Assembly (NCBI RefSeq): GCF_028867705.1
Contig: NZ_CP066171.1
Span: forward strand, 372,001-436,000
DNA: 64,000 nucleotides
DNA from: Thermoleophilum album
GTDB taxonomy: Bacteria; Actinomycetota; Thermoleophilia; Solirubrobacterales; Thermoleophilaceae
Direction of reading: 5' to 3'
The notes beneath the pieces are model-generated. The model was not told the origin of the DNA. It saw only the letters and a list, made by a program, of their open reading frames with translations, and made no database searches. A program made the position numbers and the translations under genes. Below are positions 8,067 to 18,856 of this stretch, in pieces. Position 1 is the first letter of the stretch. Each line of letters opens with the position of its first letter.

Positions 8067-9479
8067 CTAGAGAGCCTGCAGCTCCGAGACGATCTGCGAA
8101 ACCGCTTCCTTGGCGTCGCCGAAGAGCAGCGCGCAGTTCTCCTTGTAGAAGAGCGGGTTGTCGATGCCTGCGAAGCCCGGGTTGAGCGATCGCTTGACGA
8201 TAATCACCTGCTGCGCCTTGTCGACGTCGAGGATCGGCATGCCGTAGATCGGCGAGTCGGGCTGCTCGCGCGCCGCCGGGTTCGTGACGTCGTTGGCGCC
8301 GAGGACGAGCACCACGTCCACCTGCGGGAACTCGGGGTTGATCTCGTCCATCTCCTTCAGCTTGTCGTAGGGCACGTCGGCTTCGGCTAGCAGCACGTTC
8401 ATGTGCCCGGGCATACGCCCGGCGACGGGGTGGATGGCGAAGTCGACCTCGACCCCACGCTTGTCGAGCTCGTCCATCAGCTCGCGCACGGCGTGCTGTG
8501 CCTGTGCCACCGCCATGCCGTAACCCGGCGCGATCACAACGCGGCGCGCGTAGGCCAGCTGGATCGCCGCGTCGGCGGGGTCGGTCTGGCGGACCGTGCG
8601 GCCCTCGGACGCGGCCGCCGTGGCAGCGGCGCCGGCGGGCGCGCCGCCGAAACCACCGGCGACGATGTTGGCGATCGAGCGGTTCATCGCCTGCGCCATG
8701 AGGTTGGTGAGGATCGAACCGGAGGCGCCGACGATGATGCCGGCGACGATCAGCGCGACGTTGTCAAGCGCGATACCCGCCGACGCTGCCGATAGGCCGG
8801 TGAGGGCGTTCAGCATCGAGATCACGACCGGCATGTCGGCGCCGCCGATCGGCAGCACGACCATGTTCCCGAGCAGCGCGGCGAGCACCAGTACCGCGAT
8901 GAAGAGCGCTTCCGAGTCGGAGCCCGCCGCGATCGCGACAGCGCACGCGACCGACCCGACGAGCAGCGCGATGTTCACGAACTGCTGCGCGGGCAGCATG
9001 ATCGGGCGCCCGGGGATCAGCTCCTGGAGCTTGCCGAAGGCGATGTTCGAACCCCAGAACGACACCGAGCCGACGATCGCTGCGAAGAGCGTCGGGATCA
9101 TCTGGTCGAGCGGCATGTCGCCGCCGTAGTGACGGAACTCGGCCCAGGCGATGAGCGCCACGGCGCCACCACCGACGCCGTTGAAGAGCGCCACCATCTG
9201 CGGCATCGCCGTCATCTTCACGGCGCGCGCCGCCGGCACCCCGATGACCGTGCCAAGTGCGATGCCGAGCGCGATCAGACCGTAGTCGCCGACCTCGCGG
9301 TCGAGGAGCGTCGCCGCCACGGCGATCGCCATGCCGACGGCGGCGATCGCGTTGCCACGACGAGCTGTACGCGGGTGGTTGAGGAACCGCAGACCGAGGA
9401 TGAACAGCGGGAACGCCGCCAGGTAGCAGGCGCGGATGAAATCCGGGTCCTGGAGGCTGAAGGCGCTCGGAAGGCTCAT
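8067..9479 (-). CDS. pntB: NAD(P) transhydrogenase beta subunit
   Basis: A 470-residue membrane subunit of the proton-translocating transhydrogenase, which passes hydride from NADH to NADP+ using proton motive force. The N-terminal half holds about nine hydrophobic helices (to about residue 270). The C-terminal domain binds NADP(H), with GYGMAVAQAQHAV, GRMPGHMNVLLAEA and VLVLGANDVTNPA. The ATG at 9479 overlaps the pntAB stop (ATGA), so the two are translationally coupled. It is the last gene of pntAA-pntAB-pntB. Confidence 0.95.
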   Translation of the reverse strand: MSLPSAFSLQDPDFIRACYLAAFPLFILGLRFLNHPRTARRGNAIAAVGMAIAVAATLLDREVGDYGLIALGIALGTVIGVPAARAVKMTAMPQMVALFNGVGGGAVALIAWAEFRHYGGDMPLDQMIPTLFAAIVGSVSFWGSNIAFGKLQELIPGRPIMLPAQQFVNIALLVGSVACAVAIAAGSDSEALFIAVLVLAALLGNMVVLPIGGADMPVVISMLNALTGLSAASAGIALDNVALIVAGIIVGASGSILTNLMAQAMNRSIANIVAGGFGGAPAGAAATAAASEGRTVRQTDPADAAIQLAYARRVVIAPGYGMAVAQAQHAVRELMDELDKRGVEVDFAIHPVAGRMPGHMNVLLAEADVPYDKLKEMDEINPEFPQVDVVLVLGANDVTNPAAREQPDSPIYGMPILDVDKAQQVIIVKRSLNPGFAGIDNPLFYKENCALLFGDAKEAVSQIVSELQAL

Positions 9480-9868
9480 ACGCCCACCCCCGCGCGCTCG
9501 CGCTCGCCACTCTTCGCCGCCTCGCCCTTTGCCGGCTTGCGCTTGAACATCTCGAGCATCCGGTCGGTGACGAGGAAGCCGCCGACGATGTTGATCGTGC
9601 CGAAGGCGATCGCGATCACGAGGATCACGTTGTCGAGGAGCCCGTCGGCGCGGCCGATCACGAGCAGGCCGCCGAGCAGGACGATTCCGTGGATCGCGTT
9701 CGTCGCCGACATCAGCGGCGTGTGCAGCGTGTTCGGCACCTTCGAGATCACCTCGAACCCGACGAACGCGGCCAGCACCAGGATCGTCAGTTCGGTGAGC
9801 AGGTCCATCGACGAGCCCGCCGTCTCGGCGGCGATCGGAAGCAGCGTCGCGGCTGCGGTGGCGTCCAT
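9476..9868 (-). CDS. pntAB: NAD(P) transhydrogenase alpha subunit, membrane part
   Basis: A 130-residue subunit with three to four membrane helices (LTILVLAAFVGFEVI, GIVLLGGLLVI, VILVIAIAFGTINIVGGF), ending in a basic cytoplasmic tail. It contains the conserved VPNTLHTPLMSATNAIHG segment of the membrane domain. ATG at 9868 is preceded by a strong GGAAGGAGGAG. The split alpha subunit (PntAA plus PntAB) is the three-polypeptide form of the enzyme, unlike the fused E. coli PntA. Sits 17 bases after pntAA and overlaps pntB. Confidence 0.93.
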   Translation of the reverse strand: MDATAAATLLPIAAETAGSSMDLLTELTILVLAAFVGFEVISKVPNTLHTPLMSATNAIHGIVLLGGLLVIGRADGLLDNVILVIAIAFGTINIVGGFLVTDRMLEMFKRKPAKGEAAKSGERERAGVGV

Positions 9869-9885
9869 CTCAGCTCCTCCTTCCG

Positions 9886-11019
9886 TCAGGTTGCCGGCGC
9901 GCCGATCGCCTGGCGGACGCCCTCGTGAACGATTTCGCCGTCGCGCGTGATGCACGCCGAGCGAACGATCTCGTCCTCGAAGTCGAGCGCGAGCTTGCCC
10001 TCTTCCGTGACGAGCTCGAGCAGCGCCTGAATGTTGCGTGCGTAAAGCTGCGAGGCGTGATCGGGCATCGCCGACGGCAGGTTGACCGGCCCTATCACCT
10101 TCACGTCGTGCGCCTCGACGGTCTCGCCCGCCTTCGTCAGCTCGCAGTTGCCGCCGGTCTCGGCAGCGAGGTCGACGATCACCGACCCGGCCGGCATCCG
10201 CCGGACCGCGTCCTCGATGATCAAAAGCGGGGCGCGTCGGCCGGGAACGGCGGCGGTCGAGATCACCGCGTCCATCCCGGCGATCGCGTCGGCGAGCAGC
10301 TCGCGCTGGCGCTGTTGCTCCTCTTCGGTGAGCGGTCGCGCGTAGCCGCCCTGGGCTTCGGCGTCCTCGATCCCGAGGTCGATCTCGAGGAAGCGCGCTC
10401 CCAGCGACTCGATCTGCTCGCGGACGGCTGCGCGAACGTCGTAGCCGAAAACGATCGCGCCGAGGCGTCGGGCAGTGGCGATCGCCTGCAGGCCGGCGAC
10501 ACCGGCGCCGAGCACTAGCACCTTCGCCGGGCGGATCGTGCCGGCCGCAGTCGTGAGCATGGGGAAAAAGCGCGGTAGCTCGCGGGCTGCGATAAGTGCC
10601 GCCTGGTACCCCGCGACGGTGGCCTGCGACGAGAGCGCGTCCATCGCTTGCGCGCGCGTGATCCGCGGGATCGCTTCCATCGCCAGCGCCGTCACGCGCG
10701 CTTGTGCCAGAGCGCGCACGAGTTCGGGAGAGGTGAAGGGCTGGAGGAAGCCGATCAATACCGCGCCCTCGCGCAGCTGCCCGACCTCGTCGAGCGAGGG
10801 GGGCTGAACCTTGACTACGACGTCGCCGCTCAGGCCAGCTCCTGCTTCGACCTTGGCACCGGCCTCGCGGTACTGCTCGTCGCTGTGATGGGAGCCGAGG
10901 CCGGCGCCGGGCTCGATCGCCACTTCGAGGCCCGAGCGCACCAAGCGCTCGACCACCTCGGGCGTGAGCGCTACGCGGCGCTCGCCGGCGGCAGATTCTT
11001 TCGGTACCGAGATCCGCAT
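9886..11019 (-). CDS. pntAA: NAD(P) transhydrogenase alpha subunit, NAD-binding part
   Basis: A 377-residue soluble subunit binding NAD(H), related to alanine dehydrogenase. ATG at 11019, with GGAG eight bases upstream. The N-terminus MRISVPKE...ERRVALTPE is typical. The Rossmann site is VLVLGAGVAGLQAIATA, and QVQ-type domain contacts lie around residues 120-180. It heads the pnt operon and is divergent from korA across 328 bases, so the two redox systems may share control. In the cell the complex sits at the membrane and supplies NADPH. Confidence 0.93.
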   Translation of the reverse strand: MRISVPKESAAGERRVALTPEVVERLVRSGLEVAIEPGAGLGSHHSDEQYREAGAKVEAGAGLSGDVVVKVQPPSLDEVGQLREGAVLIGFLQPFTSPELVRALAQARVTALAMEAIPRITRAQAMDALSSQATVAGYQAALIAARELPRFFPMLTTAAGTIRPAKVLVLGAGVAGLQAIATARRLGAIVFGYDVRAAVREQIESLGARFLEIDLGIEDAEAQGGYARPLTEEEQQRQRELLADAIAGMDAVISTAAVPGRRAPLLIIEDAVRRMPAGSVIVDLAAETGGNCELTKAGETVEAHDVKVIGPVNLPSAMPDHASQLYARNIQALLELVTEEGKLALDFEDEIVRSACITRDGEIVHEGVRQAIGAPAT

Positions 11020-11347
11020 GCGAGGCTCCGTAAGTTTCGGGCGGGCGCGATCCGCGCCCGGGACGCTGCCACTGTCGGCCGCGCCGTAGGGCGGCTGGGC
11101 GCGAAAAGGTAACGCAGCGGGCTGTGACGCGCCAGAGTGGCGGGCGCCGGCCCAACGCTGTCTCAGCCCCGAGCAAAAGTCGGCTATTCCCTGCCTATTT
11201 GGTACATTTTGCCGGCCGCTGCGCTCGCACCGGTAGACTCGTTCGCCACCGCGGGCGCGTACGGCGGCGCACAAGAAGGCTCCGCTAGGCCCCGCTACGG
11301 TGCACGGTGCACCTAGGCGTCGGGCGCAAGCGGCCCCCGGGTAGCGA
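11020..11347. other. 328-base divergent control region between pnt and kor operons
   Basis: No gene seen. An AT-richer island at about 11173-11218 (with GGTACATTTT) is the likely core promoter zone, but I cannot assign -35/-10 boxes with confidence to either direction. A 15-base perfect palindrome at 11299-11313 lies 34 bases before korA. Confidence 0.5.
11299..11313. promoter_or_regulatory. palindrome GGTGCAC-G-GTGCACC before korA
   Basis: Perfect 7-base arms around one base. Bases 11306-11315 read on the minus strand give TAGGTGCACC, which recurs at 58321-58330 in the fur/VIT promoter. This suggests a site for the same or a related metal regulator controlling the Fe-S enzyme KorAB. The link is inference from a shared 10-mer. 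Confidence 0.45.
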
Positions 11348-13218
11348 ATGGCAAAGACGCTCGAGAAGAAAGACCACGTCGTCGTCCGCTTCGCCGGCGA
11401 CTCTGGCGATGGCATGCAGGTCGTCGGCAGCCGTTTCACCGACGAGACGGCGGCTGCCGGCAACGACCTCGCCACGCTCCCCGACTTCCCGGCCGAGATC
11501 CGCGCTCCGGCGGGTACGCCGCACGGCGTCTCGGCCTTTCAGATCCACTTCGCTTCGCGCGACATCCTCACGCCCGGCGACCGGCCGAACGTGCTCGTGG
11601 CGATGAACCCAGCGGCGCTCAAAGTGAACCTGCCGGCGCTCGAGCGCGGGGGCACGATCATCGTCAACGAGGACGGTTTCAACGACAACAACCTGCGCAA
11701 GGCTGGATACGCGAGCAACCCGCTCGAGGACGGCTCGCTCGACGGGTACACGGTTTTCCGCGTGCCGATGACGAGTCTCACTGTGCGGGCGACGCAGGGG
11801 ATCGACGGGCTCACCTCGCGCGACGCTGCGCGTTCTAAGAACTTCTTTGCGCTCGGCCTTGTCTCGTGGCTGTACGGGCGGCCGACTGAGCCGACGATCG
11901 AGTGGATCGAGCGGCGCTTCGCCGAGCGGCCGGCGATCCGCGACGCCAACCTCGCCGCCTTCCACGCCGGTTGGAACTTCGGGGAAACGACCGAGGCGCT
12001 CGCCGTCCACTACGAGGTCGAGCCGGCCAAGCTACCACCGGGCACCTACCGCAACGTCAACGGCACGCAGGCTACGGCGCTCGGCCTGATCGCAGCGAGC
12101 GTGCGGTCGGGGCTGCCGCTGTTCTACGCCAGCTACCCGATCACGCCAGCGTCCGAGCTGTTGCACACGCTCTCGCGCCAGCGGCGCTTCGGCGTGCGCA
12201 CCGTTCAGGCCGAAGACGAGATCGCTGCTGCCGGTATGGCATTGGGCGCGGCTTTTGCCGGCAACCTTGCGGTCACAGCGACGAGCGGCCCGGGCATGGA
12301 CCTCAAGGCCGAGACGATCGGGCTCGCGGTGATGCTCGAGCTGCCGCTCGTGATCATCGACGTTCAGCGCGCCGGGCCCTCGACGGGCATGCCCACAAAG
12401 ACCGAGCAGTCCGACCTGCTGATGGCCCTCTACGGTCGCCACGGCGAGTCGCCGCTCCCGGTGGTGGCAGCGGCAACGCCGGCGCACTGCTTCGACGCTG
12501 CGCTCGAGGCGGCGCGGATCGCGATCACCTATCGCACGCCGGTGATCCTGCTAACCGACACGTTCCTCGCCAACTCCTCGGAGCCCTGGCGCCTGCCCGA
12601 GATCGACGAGTTGCCGCACATCGATCCCGAATTCGCTCAGCCGCCCAGCGACGCCGACAGCGACGAGCGGCCGAAGTTCCTTCCCTACCAGCGCGACGAG
12701 CGTCTGCGCCGGCCGTGGGCGATCCCTGGTACGCCCGGCCTGCAGCACCGCATCGGCGGGCTCGAGAAGCAGCACGAGACCGGCGCGATCAGCTACGACC
12801 CGCAGAACCACGAGTTCATGACACGGTTGCGCGAGGAGCGGATCGCGCGGATCGCCAACGACATCCCCGAGCTCGCGGTCGACGATCCCGGCGGCGCCGA
12901 CCTGCTGGTGCTCGGTTGGGGCTCGACCTACGGGGCGATCCACGGTGCGGTGCGCAAACTGCGGCGCGAGCGGGGGGTCAAGGTCGCTGCGGCGCATCTG
13001 ACCCACCTCAACCCGCTGCCCGCGAACACCGGCGAGGTGTTGCGCCGCTATCGGCGCGTGCTCGTGCCCGAGCTGAACCGCGGCCAGCTGGCACGGTTGT
13101 TGCGCGCCGAGTATCTCGTCGACGTCGAGAGCTTCTCGAAGGTGACGGGCCTGCCGATGTTCACCGCTGACATCGTCGAGCAGATCGAGCTGCGCGTCGA
13201 GCGCGCACGGAGGGCGGC

Positions 13219-13222
<4 letters not shown>
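11348..13222 (+). CDS. korA: 2-oxoacid:ferredoxin oxidoreductase, gamma-alpha subunit
   Basis: A 624-residue fused gamma/alpha subunit. With KorB and CoA it oxidatively decarboxylates a 2-oxoacid (2-oxoglutarate in the actinobacterial KorAB group) and reduces ferredoxin. The gamma domain fills residues 1-200 (GDSGDGMQVVGSRF, MNPAALKVNL). The alpha domain follows, with YPITPASELLHTL, QAEDEIAAAGMALGAAFAG, TSGPGMDLKAE and QRAGPSTGMPTKTEQSDL. ATG at 11348 has only a weak SD. Its stop overlaps the korB GTG by four bases. The 2-oxoglutarate assignment rests on the two-subunit form; 2-oxoacids such as pyruvate are not excluded. Confidence 0.92.
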
Positions 13223-14328
<1,106 letters not shown>

Positions 14329-14498
14329 CGCGGCGGGGCGGCCCGCGGGCGCAACGGCCCGCTGGCGACTGCGCGCGGGCGGACTGCCCCGGGCGACAGT
14401 CCGGGGGCGACGCTAGCGAGGGCGTCATTGCGCGTGCGCGCCACGCCGACCGCCCCAGCGGTTAGGCTGCACCTGCGAGCTGCCGATTACCGGGACTG

Positions 14499-15347
14499 GT
14501 GCCCGCGCGACGGATGGCCGAGACCGCCAGGGACGATCAGCAGCCGAAGGAGGGGTCGCCGCGCCTGCGCGCTGCCGAGTGGCCGGCAGTGGCGATCGAA
14601 ACGACAGCTGCCGAGCGCGCGGTCGCCGACCTTTTGCCGATCGACACAGATCCCGCCAGCGCTCGCGCCGTGCTTGCGGAGGTGCCGTTCTGGTTTCACA
14701 CGTTCGCGCTCAACCGTGCCCACGGGCTCTACACGCCGGGTGCGGCGCGCGACCACCGCTACCGCGTGAAGGCACTGCCCGCGGACTTTTCGGGGTTGCG
14801 CGTCCTCGACGTCGGTGCGTTCGACGGCTTCTACGCCTTCCTCGCCGAGCACCGCGGTGCCGAGCGGGTGGTGGCCGTCGACAACGAGCAGTACAAGGCG
14901 TGGGTGCGTTCGCGCTGGGGGGTCGAGCTCGAGGGGGGCGAAGGCTTCCGCGCGATACGCGACCTGCTTGGCTCGCGCGTGGAATACCGCCGTCTCGATG
15001 CTTTCGAGGTCGAGCAACTTGGCGAGCGCTTCGATCTCGTCTTCTGTTTCGGAATCCTCCATCGCGTCGAAAGCCCGCTCGGGCTTCTGCGCGTACTGCG
15101 CCGTTGCCTGGACGAAGGCGGCTGCGTCCTCCTCGAGACCTACGGAATCGAGGGAGGGGGCCGCGACGCCGAGATCCGAGTCTTGGCTCCCGGCGAGGTG
15201 TATGCGGGTGACGATTTCGTCTACTGGGAGTTCGGCAACGACGGCCTTGCCCGGCTCGCCCGCCTCGCCGGCTTCCGTTCGGTCGAGATCATCGACGCAC
15301 CCGTGATCGACGGACACCCGCGGATCCTCGGCCGGGCGAGCGCCTAG
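14499..15347 (+). CDS. SAM-dependent methyltransferase, CmoB-like
   Basis: A 282-residue class I methyltransferase. A preceding helical part (PFWFHTFALN, LYTPG) leads into motif I VLDVGAFDGFYAF, the acidic residue after strand two (VVAVDNEQ) and the later FDLVFCFGILHRVESP segment. The order and the FWFHTF...DVGAFDG wording resemble the tRNA-modification DUF1698/CmoB group, but without the partner CmoA the role is uncertain; lipid or small-molecule methylation is possible. GTG 14499 or ATG 14514 could start it, neither with a clear SD. The stop overlaps the stop of the convergent DUF1152 gene. Confidence 0.75.
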   Translation: MPARRMAETARDDQQPKEGSPRLRAAEWPAVAIETTAAERAVADLLPIDTDPASARAVLAEVPFWFHTFALNRAHGLYTPGAARDHRYRVKALPADFSGLRVLDVGAFDGFYAFLAEHRGAERVVAVDNEQYKAWVRSRWGVELEGGEGFRAIRDLLGSRVEYRRLDAFEVEQLGERFDLVFCFGILHRVESPLGLLRVLRRCLDEGGCVLLETYGIEGGGRDAEIRVLAPGEVYAGDDFVYWEFGNDGLARLARLAGFRSVEIIDAPVIDGHPRILGRASA

Positions 15348-16339
15348 CGCTCGGCGTCGCGGGCTGCGCGGCGCTCGTAGTCGAGCTCGGTGCGCAGGCC
15401 GCGGCGAGCGAGCACGTCGTTGGCGGCCTCCAGGTCGTCCGCTTCCGCGACCGCAGCTGCAAGCGGCAAACAGCCGACTTCGAAGGCGCGCTGGAGGTCG
15501 AAGAAGAAGCAGAGGGCGCCGAGCGGGGTGAGCTCGACCGTGCGCAGACCGCCCCGGATCGTAGCCGTACCGCGGGCGCCCTCGAAGCAGGCAAGTGCCT
15601 GGGCGCTCGCTTCCGTAGGCACGACGGCGCACAGGTCGGCGAGGCGCCGAGCTGCACGCGGTCCGAGTGCGCGCGCTCCGGCGAACGCGCCGGCCGCGTA
15701 GAGCAGCGCGATCCGTGTCAGCACCTCGCCGGGCGCGAGCTCGCCGTCGCAGCCAGCGCCGAAAACCGCCGCCAGCACTGGAACCGTCGCGATCGCGGCA
15801 AGGTGGGCACCGGCAGCCAGCATCACCGCGTCGCAGAGCGGGCTGGCGAGCCCCGGCTCCTCGCCGCTCGCGACCGCGTCGCCGCCCACGTCGACGAACA
15901 ACACCGCGTCGCACCCCAGCTCGTGCAACGCAGCTGCCAGCGAGCGCGCGATCGCGCGCGGCGCGAGCGTGACGTCGACGAGCAGCGTCGGGCGGTCGAG
16001 AGCGCGCGCGACGAGCGCCTCGGCGAACGGCGGGCCGTCGCGTCCGACGCGGGTGGAGCCGTCGGCAAGCAGCACACCCCTTGCCAACCTGCGGGCCGCA
16101 CCGTCGACCTCGTCCTCCGAGCGCGGACCGGGCCTGGGATCCACGACCCGCCGCTCCCACGTCGTTCCGCCGACGATCGCTTCGGCGCCGCCCTGCTCGA
16201 GCAGCTTTGCCACCGCCGCTGCGCCGACCACGTCGCCGCCCCCGCCGATTCCGAGAACGAGCGGGCGGCGCGAGCGCGCGAACACCTCTTCGGCGTCGAG
16301 ACCCTCCAGCGGGCCGGGGTCGGCGGGCGCGGAGCTCAC
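15344..16339 (-). CDS. DUF1152 family protein
   Basis: A 331-residue protein of unknown biochemical role matching the DUF1152 pattern. It has an N-terminal nucleotide-like loop (VLGIGGGGDVVGAAAVAKLL), then an ID-to-VDP/DG segment (WERRVVDPRPGP), LFVDVGGDAVASGEE and a C-terminal FDLQRAFEVGCLPLA. Its ATG overlaps the stop of mtnA by four bases, so it is co-translated with a methionine-salvage enzyme. A role in sulfur or nucleoside metabolism is possible by context only. Confidence 0.75.
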   Translation of the reverse strand: MSSAPADPGPLEGLDAEEVFARSRRPLVLGIGGGGDVVGAAAVAKLLEQGGAEAIVGGTTWERRVVDPRPGPRSEDEVDGAARRLARGVLLADGSTRVGRDGPPFAEALVARALDRPTLLVDVTLAPRAIARSLAAALHELGCDAVLFVDVGGDAVASGEEPGLASPLCDAVMLAAGAHLAAIATVPVLAAVFGAGCDGELAPGEVLTRIALLYAAGAFAGARALGPRAARRLADLCAVVPTEASAQALACFEGARGTATIRGGLRTVELTPLGALCFFFDLQRAFEVGCLPLAAAVAEADDLEAANDVLARRGLRTELDYERRAARDAER

Positions 16340-17433
16340 CGCCTCGCTCCCGCGCGCGACAGCTGCTCGCCAGCGGTGCTGTCGACGAGAGCGGCGAGTG
16401 AGCGGTCGTAGGGAGGTCGCGCGATCCCCCGCTCGCAGACGATCGCGGCCACGAGCGCAGCGGGAGTCACGTCGAAAGCTGGGTTCCAGGCGCGGGTGCC
16501 AGGGGGAGCGGTGGCTACAGCCCCGAAACCAAGCACCTCCTCCTCCGGCCGCTGCTCGATCGGGATCTCGGTACCGCTCGCCGTCGCCGTGTCGATGGTC
16601 GACGTCGGTGCCGCGACGTAGAAGGGCACGTCGTGGCGCTCGGCGAGAACGGCGAGAGGGTAGGTGCCGATCTTGTTGGCGACATCACCGTTGCGAGCGA
16701 TCCGGTCGGCACCGACCAGCACGCAGTCGACGAGCCCACTGGCGAACGCAGCGCCCGCAGCCGAGTCGCAGAGCAGGCGGTGGGGCACACCCGCGCGTTC
16801 GAGCTCCCAGCAGGTGAGACGCGCGCCTTGCAGCAAGGGGCGCGTCTCGAGCGCGAGCACCTCGCGCACGCGGCCCTGTCGGTGTGCTTCGAGCGCGATC
16901 GCGAGCGCTGTCCCCTCGCCGCCGGTGGCGAGCGCACCGGTGTTGCAGATCGTCAGCACGCGCGCGCCGTCGGGGACGAGCGACGCGCCGTGGGTGGCGA
17001 TCGCGCGATCGGCGCGGCGCTGCTCCTGATCGATCGCGTCCGCCTCGGCTGCCAGCGCCCGGGCCGGATCGCGCCCTTCCGCGAGCGCGCGCTCGAGCGC
17101 AGCGGTCATGCGCTCGCAAGCCCAGCGCAAGTTGACAGCGGTCGGTCTAGCGGCGGCTAGCAGCTGGGCGGCGTGGCGCGCGGACTTCGGTCCCTCCCGG
17201 GCGGCGAGCGCGATCGCGTGTGCGGCGGCGATGCCGATCGCCGGCGCGCCGCGGATCGCGAGCTCTTTGATCGCGGTGACGGTGTCGGCTGGCGTGCGCA
17301 GCACAAGCCACCGCTCCGCTTCCGGCAGCGCACGCTGGTCAAGCACCTCGAGCGCGTCGTAGCGGCGGCGGATGAAGCTGCGGCTACTTTCAGTTGCCGC
17401 TTGCACCTCGCTGCTATCAGCCGCCGGTTGCAC
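16336..17433 (-). CDS. mtnA: methylthioribose-1-phosphate isomerase
   Basis: A 365-residue enzyme converting 5-methylthioribose-1-phosphate to the ribulose form in methionine salvage. Conserved parts: ELAIRGAPAIGIAAA, the catalytic Cys in ICNTGALATGGEGTAL, and the catalytic Asp in GADRIARNGDVANKIGTYPLA. Length and motifs match MtnA rather than eIF2B. GTG 17433 has GAGGAA upstream and lies within the last codons of the small membrane-protein gene (17-base overlap). No other salvage gene (mtnB, mtnP) is in the window. Downstream it is coupled to the DUF1152 gene. Confidence 0.93.
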   Translation of the reverse strand: MQPAADSSEVQAATESSRSFIRRRYDALEVLDQRALPEAERWLVLRTPADTVTAIKELAIRGAPAIGIAAAHAIALAAREGPKSARHAAQLLAAARPTAVNLRWACERMTAALERALAEGRDPARALAAEADAIDQEQRRADRAIATHGASLVPDGARVLTICNTGALATGGEGTALAIALEAHRQGRVREVLALETRPLLQGARLTCWELERAGVPHRLLCDSAAGAAFASGLVDCVLVGADRIARNGDVANKIGTYPLAVLAERHDVPFYVAAPTSTIDTATASGTEIPIEQRPEEEVLGFGAVATAPPGTRAWNPAFDVTPAALVAAIVCERGIARPPYDRSLAALVDSTAGEQLSRAGARR

Positions 17434-17800
17434 CTTCTGTTCCTCGCTCGTCGCGCGGTGCCGCCTCGGCGCTCAGGCGGTCGAGCTCAGCTTTGAGTTC
17501 GCTGCGAAGCGCCTCGATCTCGCGTTCGCCGATGGTGTCGTCGGCGGCCTGAGCGGTGCTCGCAGCCGCTGTCGGCTCGGGTTCTCGATCCTCACCCGGC
17601 GCCTGTGGCGGTCGCGCCGCGGCGGGCGCAGCCGCAGCGTCGGTGCCGCTTCCAGCGGGCAGCTCGCCGCGTCGTGCGCGGCGCAGGCGCCACGCTGCCA
17701 AGCCGCCGACAAACAGCGCGGCGAACGCCGCCGGCCCGAGACCGATCCGCTTCCCACTCCCTCGGGCAGGACGTCTGCGTGTGCTCGCCAGGATCTGCAC
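17417..17800 (-). CDS. small single-pass membrane protein, first gene of the mtnA operon
   Basis: Unknown function, 127 residues from GTG 17800. A basic start ([13 protein letters not shown]) leads into one helix (about 23-37, [15 protein letters not shown]) and RLRRARR. A Pro/Ala-rich linker follows, then a charged C-terminal helix ([21 protein letters not shown]) with coiled-coil character. This looks like a membrane-tethered oligomerising protein. It overlaps mtnA by 17 bases and is divergent from the alcohol dehydrogenase, with starts 30 bases apart. Confidence 0.65.
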   Translation of the reverse strand: MQILASTRRRPARGSGKRIGLGPAAFAALFVGGLAAWRLRRARRGELPAGSGTDAAAAPAAARPPQAPGEDREPEPTAAASTAQAADDTIGEREIEALRSELKAELDRLSAEAAPRDERGTEGATGG

Positions 17801-17816
17801 AGAGCGAATGGTGCCC

Positions 17817-17822
17817 TACGCT
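17817..17822 (+). promoter_or_regulatory. TACGCT -10-like box
   Basis: Located 8 bases before the alcohol dehydrogenase GTG. Same hexamer and similar spacing as at 19745-19750 and 55651-55656. No convincing -35 partner. Confidence 0.35.
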
Positions 17823-17830
17823 TGCCCGCA

Positions 17831-18856
17831 GTGCGTGCCATGGTGCTCGAGCGCCAACCCGGCGAGCTCGTGGAGCGCGAGCTGCCCGACCCCGAGCCCG
17901 GTCCCGGCGAAGCGCTGGTGCGGGTGCACGCCTGCGGCGTCTGCCGCACGGATCTGCACATCGTCGACGGCGAGCTTCCGGCACCGCGCCTGCCGCTCGT
18001 TCCCGGGCACCAGGTCGTCGGCACGGTCGTGTCCGTCAGCCCACCCGGGGGCGGTACCGCGACCGAGGTCGGCGTCGCTGCCGGTCAGCTCGTCGGTGTC
18101 CCGTGGCTCGCTTGGACCTGCGGCCGCTGTCGCTACTGCCGCAACGGCCGCGAAAACCTCTGCGATCGCGCCGAGTTCACCGGTCTCCACCGCGACGGCG
18201 GTTACGCCGAACTGTGCGTCGCCGACGTGCGCTTCTGCTTGCCGCTACCGGGAACCGCACGCCCCGAGCTCGCGCCGCTGCTCTGTGCCGGGTTGATCGG
18301 TTTCCGCTCGCTGCGCAGCGCGGAGCGTGACCTCCTCGGCGACGAACCCGCGCGCATCGGCATCTACGGCTTTGGTGCCGCCGCGCACCTCGTCGCCCAG
18401 ATCGCCGCAGCGCGCGGCCATCGTGTTTACGCGCTGACACGGCCCGGCGACAGCGACGCACAGCGGCTCGCTCTCGAGCTTGGCTGCGAGTGGGCTGGGC
18501 CTACCGCACCCGGCCCGCCGGTCGAGCTCGATGCCGCGATTGTCTTCGCTCCAGCGGGCGAGCTTGTGCCGCTGGCGCTGCGCGCGGTGCGCAAGGGCGG
18601 CCGCGTCGTCTGCGGCGGCATCCACATGTCGGACATACCTTCGTTCCCTTACCGCGACCTGTGGGGCGAGCGCACGCTGGTGTCGGTCGCGAACCTCACG
18701 CGCGACGACGGACACGCCCTGTTCGCCGAGGTTGCGCGCCACCCCGTGCACGTCGCCGTCGAGCGGTTCGCACTCGCCGAGGCCAACGAGGCGCTCGCGC
18801 GACTACGTGCCGGCCGCGTTCGCGGCGCCGCCGTGCTCGTGGTCGAAAGCGACTGA
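17831..18856 (+). CDS. zinc-dependent alcohol dehydrogenase (MDR family)
   Basis: A 341-residue medium-chain dehydrogenase. Catalytic-zinc region [13 protein letters not shown] with GHQVVG (Cys, then His), structural-zinc Cys cluster [15 protein letters not shown], then cofactor site [16 protein letters not shown]. Reduces or oxidises an alcohol/aldehyde pair; the AdhA-like group favours primary alcohols, which would fit the aldehyde dehydrogenase elsewhere in the window. GTG 17831 (VRAMVLE) is the start typical of the family. A TACGCT box at 17817-17822 ends 8 bases before it, so the mRNA may be nearly leaderless. The 3' end overlaps the convergent hydrolase by 54 bases. Confidence 0.88.
   Translation: MRAMVLERQPGELVERELPDPEPGPGEALVRVHACGVCRTDLHIVDGELPAPRLPLVPGHQVVGTVVSVSPPGGGTATEVGVAAGQLVGVPWLAWTCGRCRYCRNGRENLCDRAEFTGLHRDGGYAELCVADVRFCLPLPGTARPELAPLLCAGLIGFRSLRSAERDLLGDEPARIGIYGFGAAAHLVAQIAAARGHRVYALTRPGDSDAQRLALELGCEWAGPTAPGPPVELDAAIVFAPAGELVPLALRAVRKGGRVVCGGIHMSDIPSFPYRDLWGERTLVSVANLTRDDGHALFAEVARHPVHVAVERFALAEANEALARLRAGRVRGAAVLVVESD

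Noticed and set aside
14462-14474. TTAGGCTGCACCT as a fourth iron-box
   Set aside because: Arms are out of register by one base and the 3' half lacks WA; too weak to group with the two good sites.
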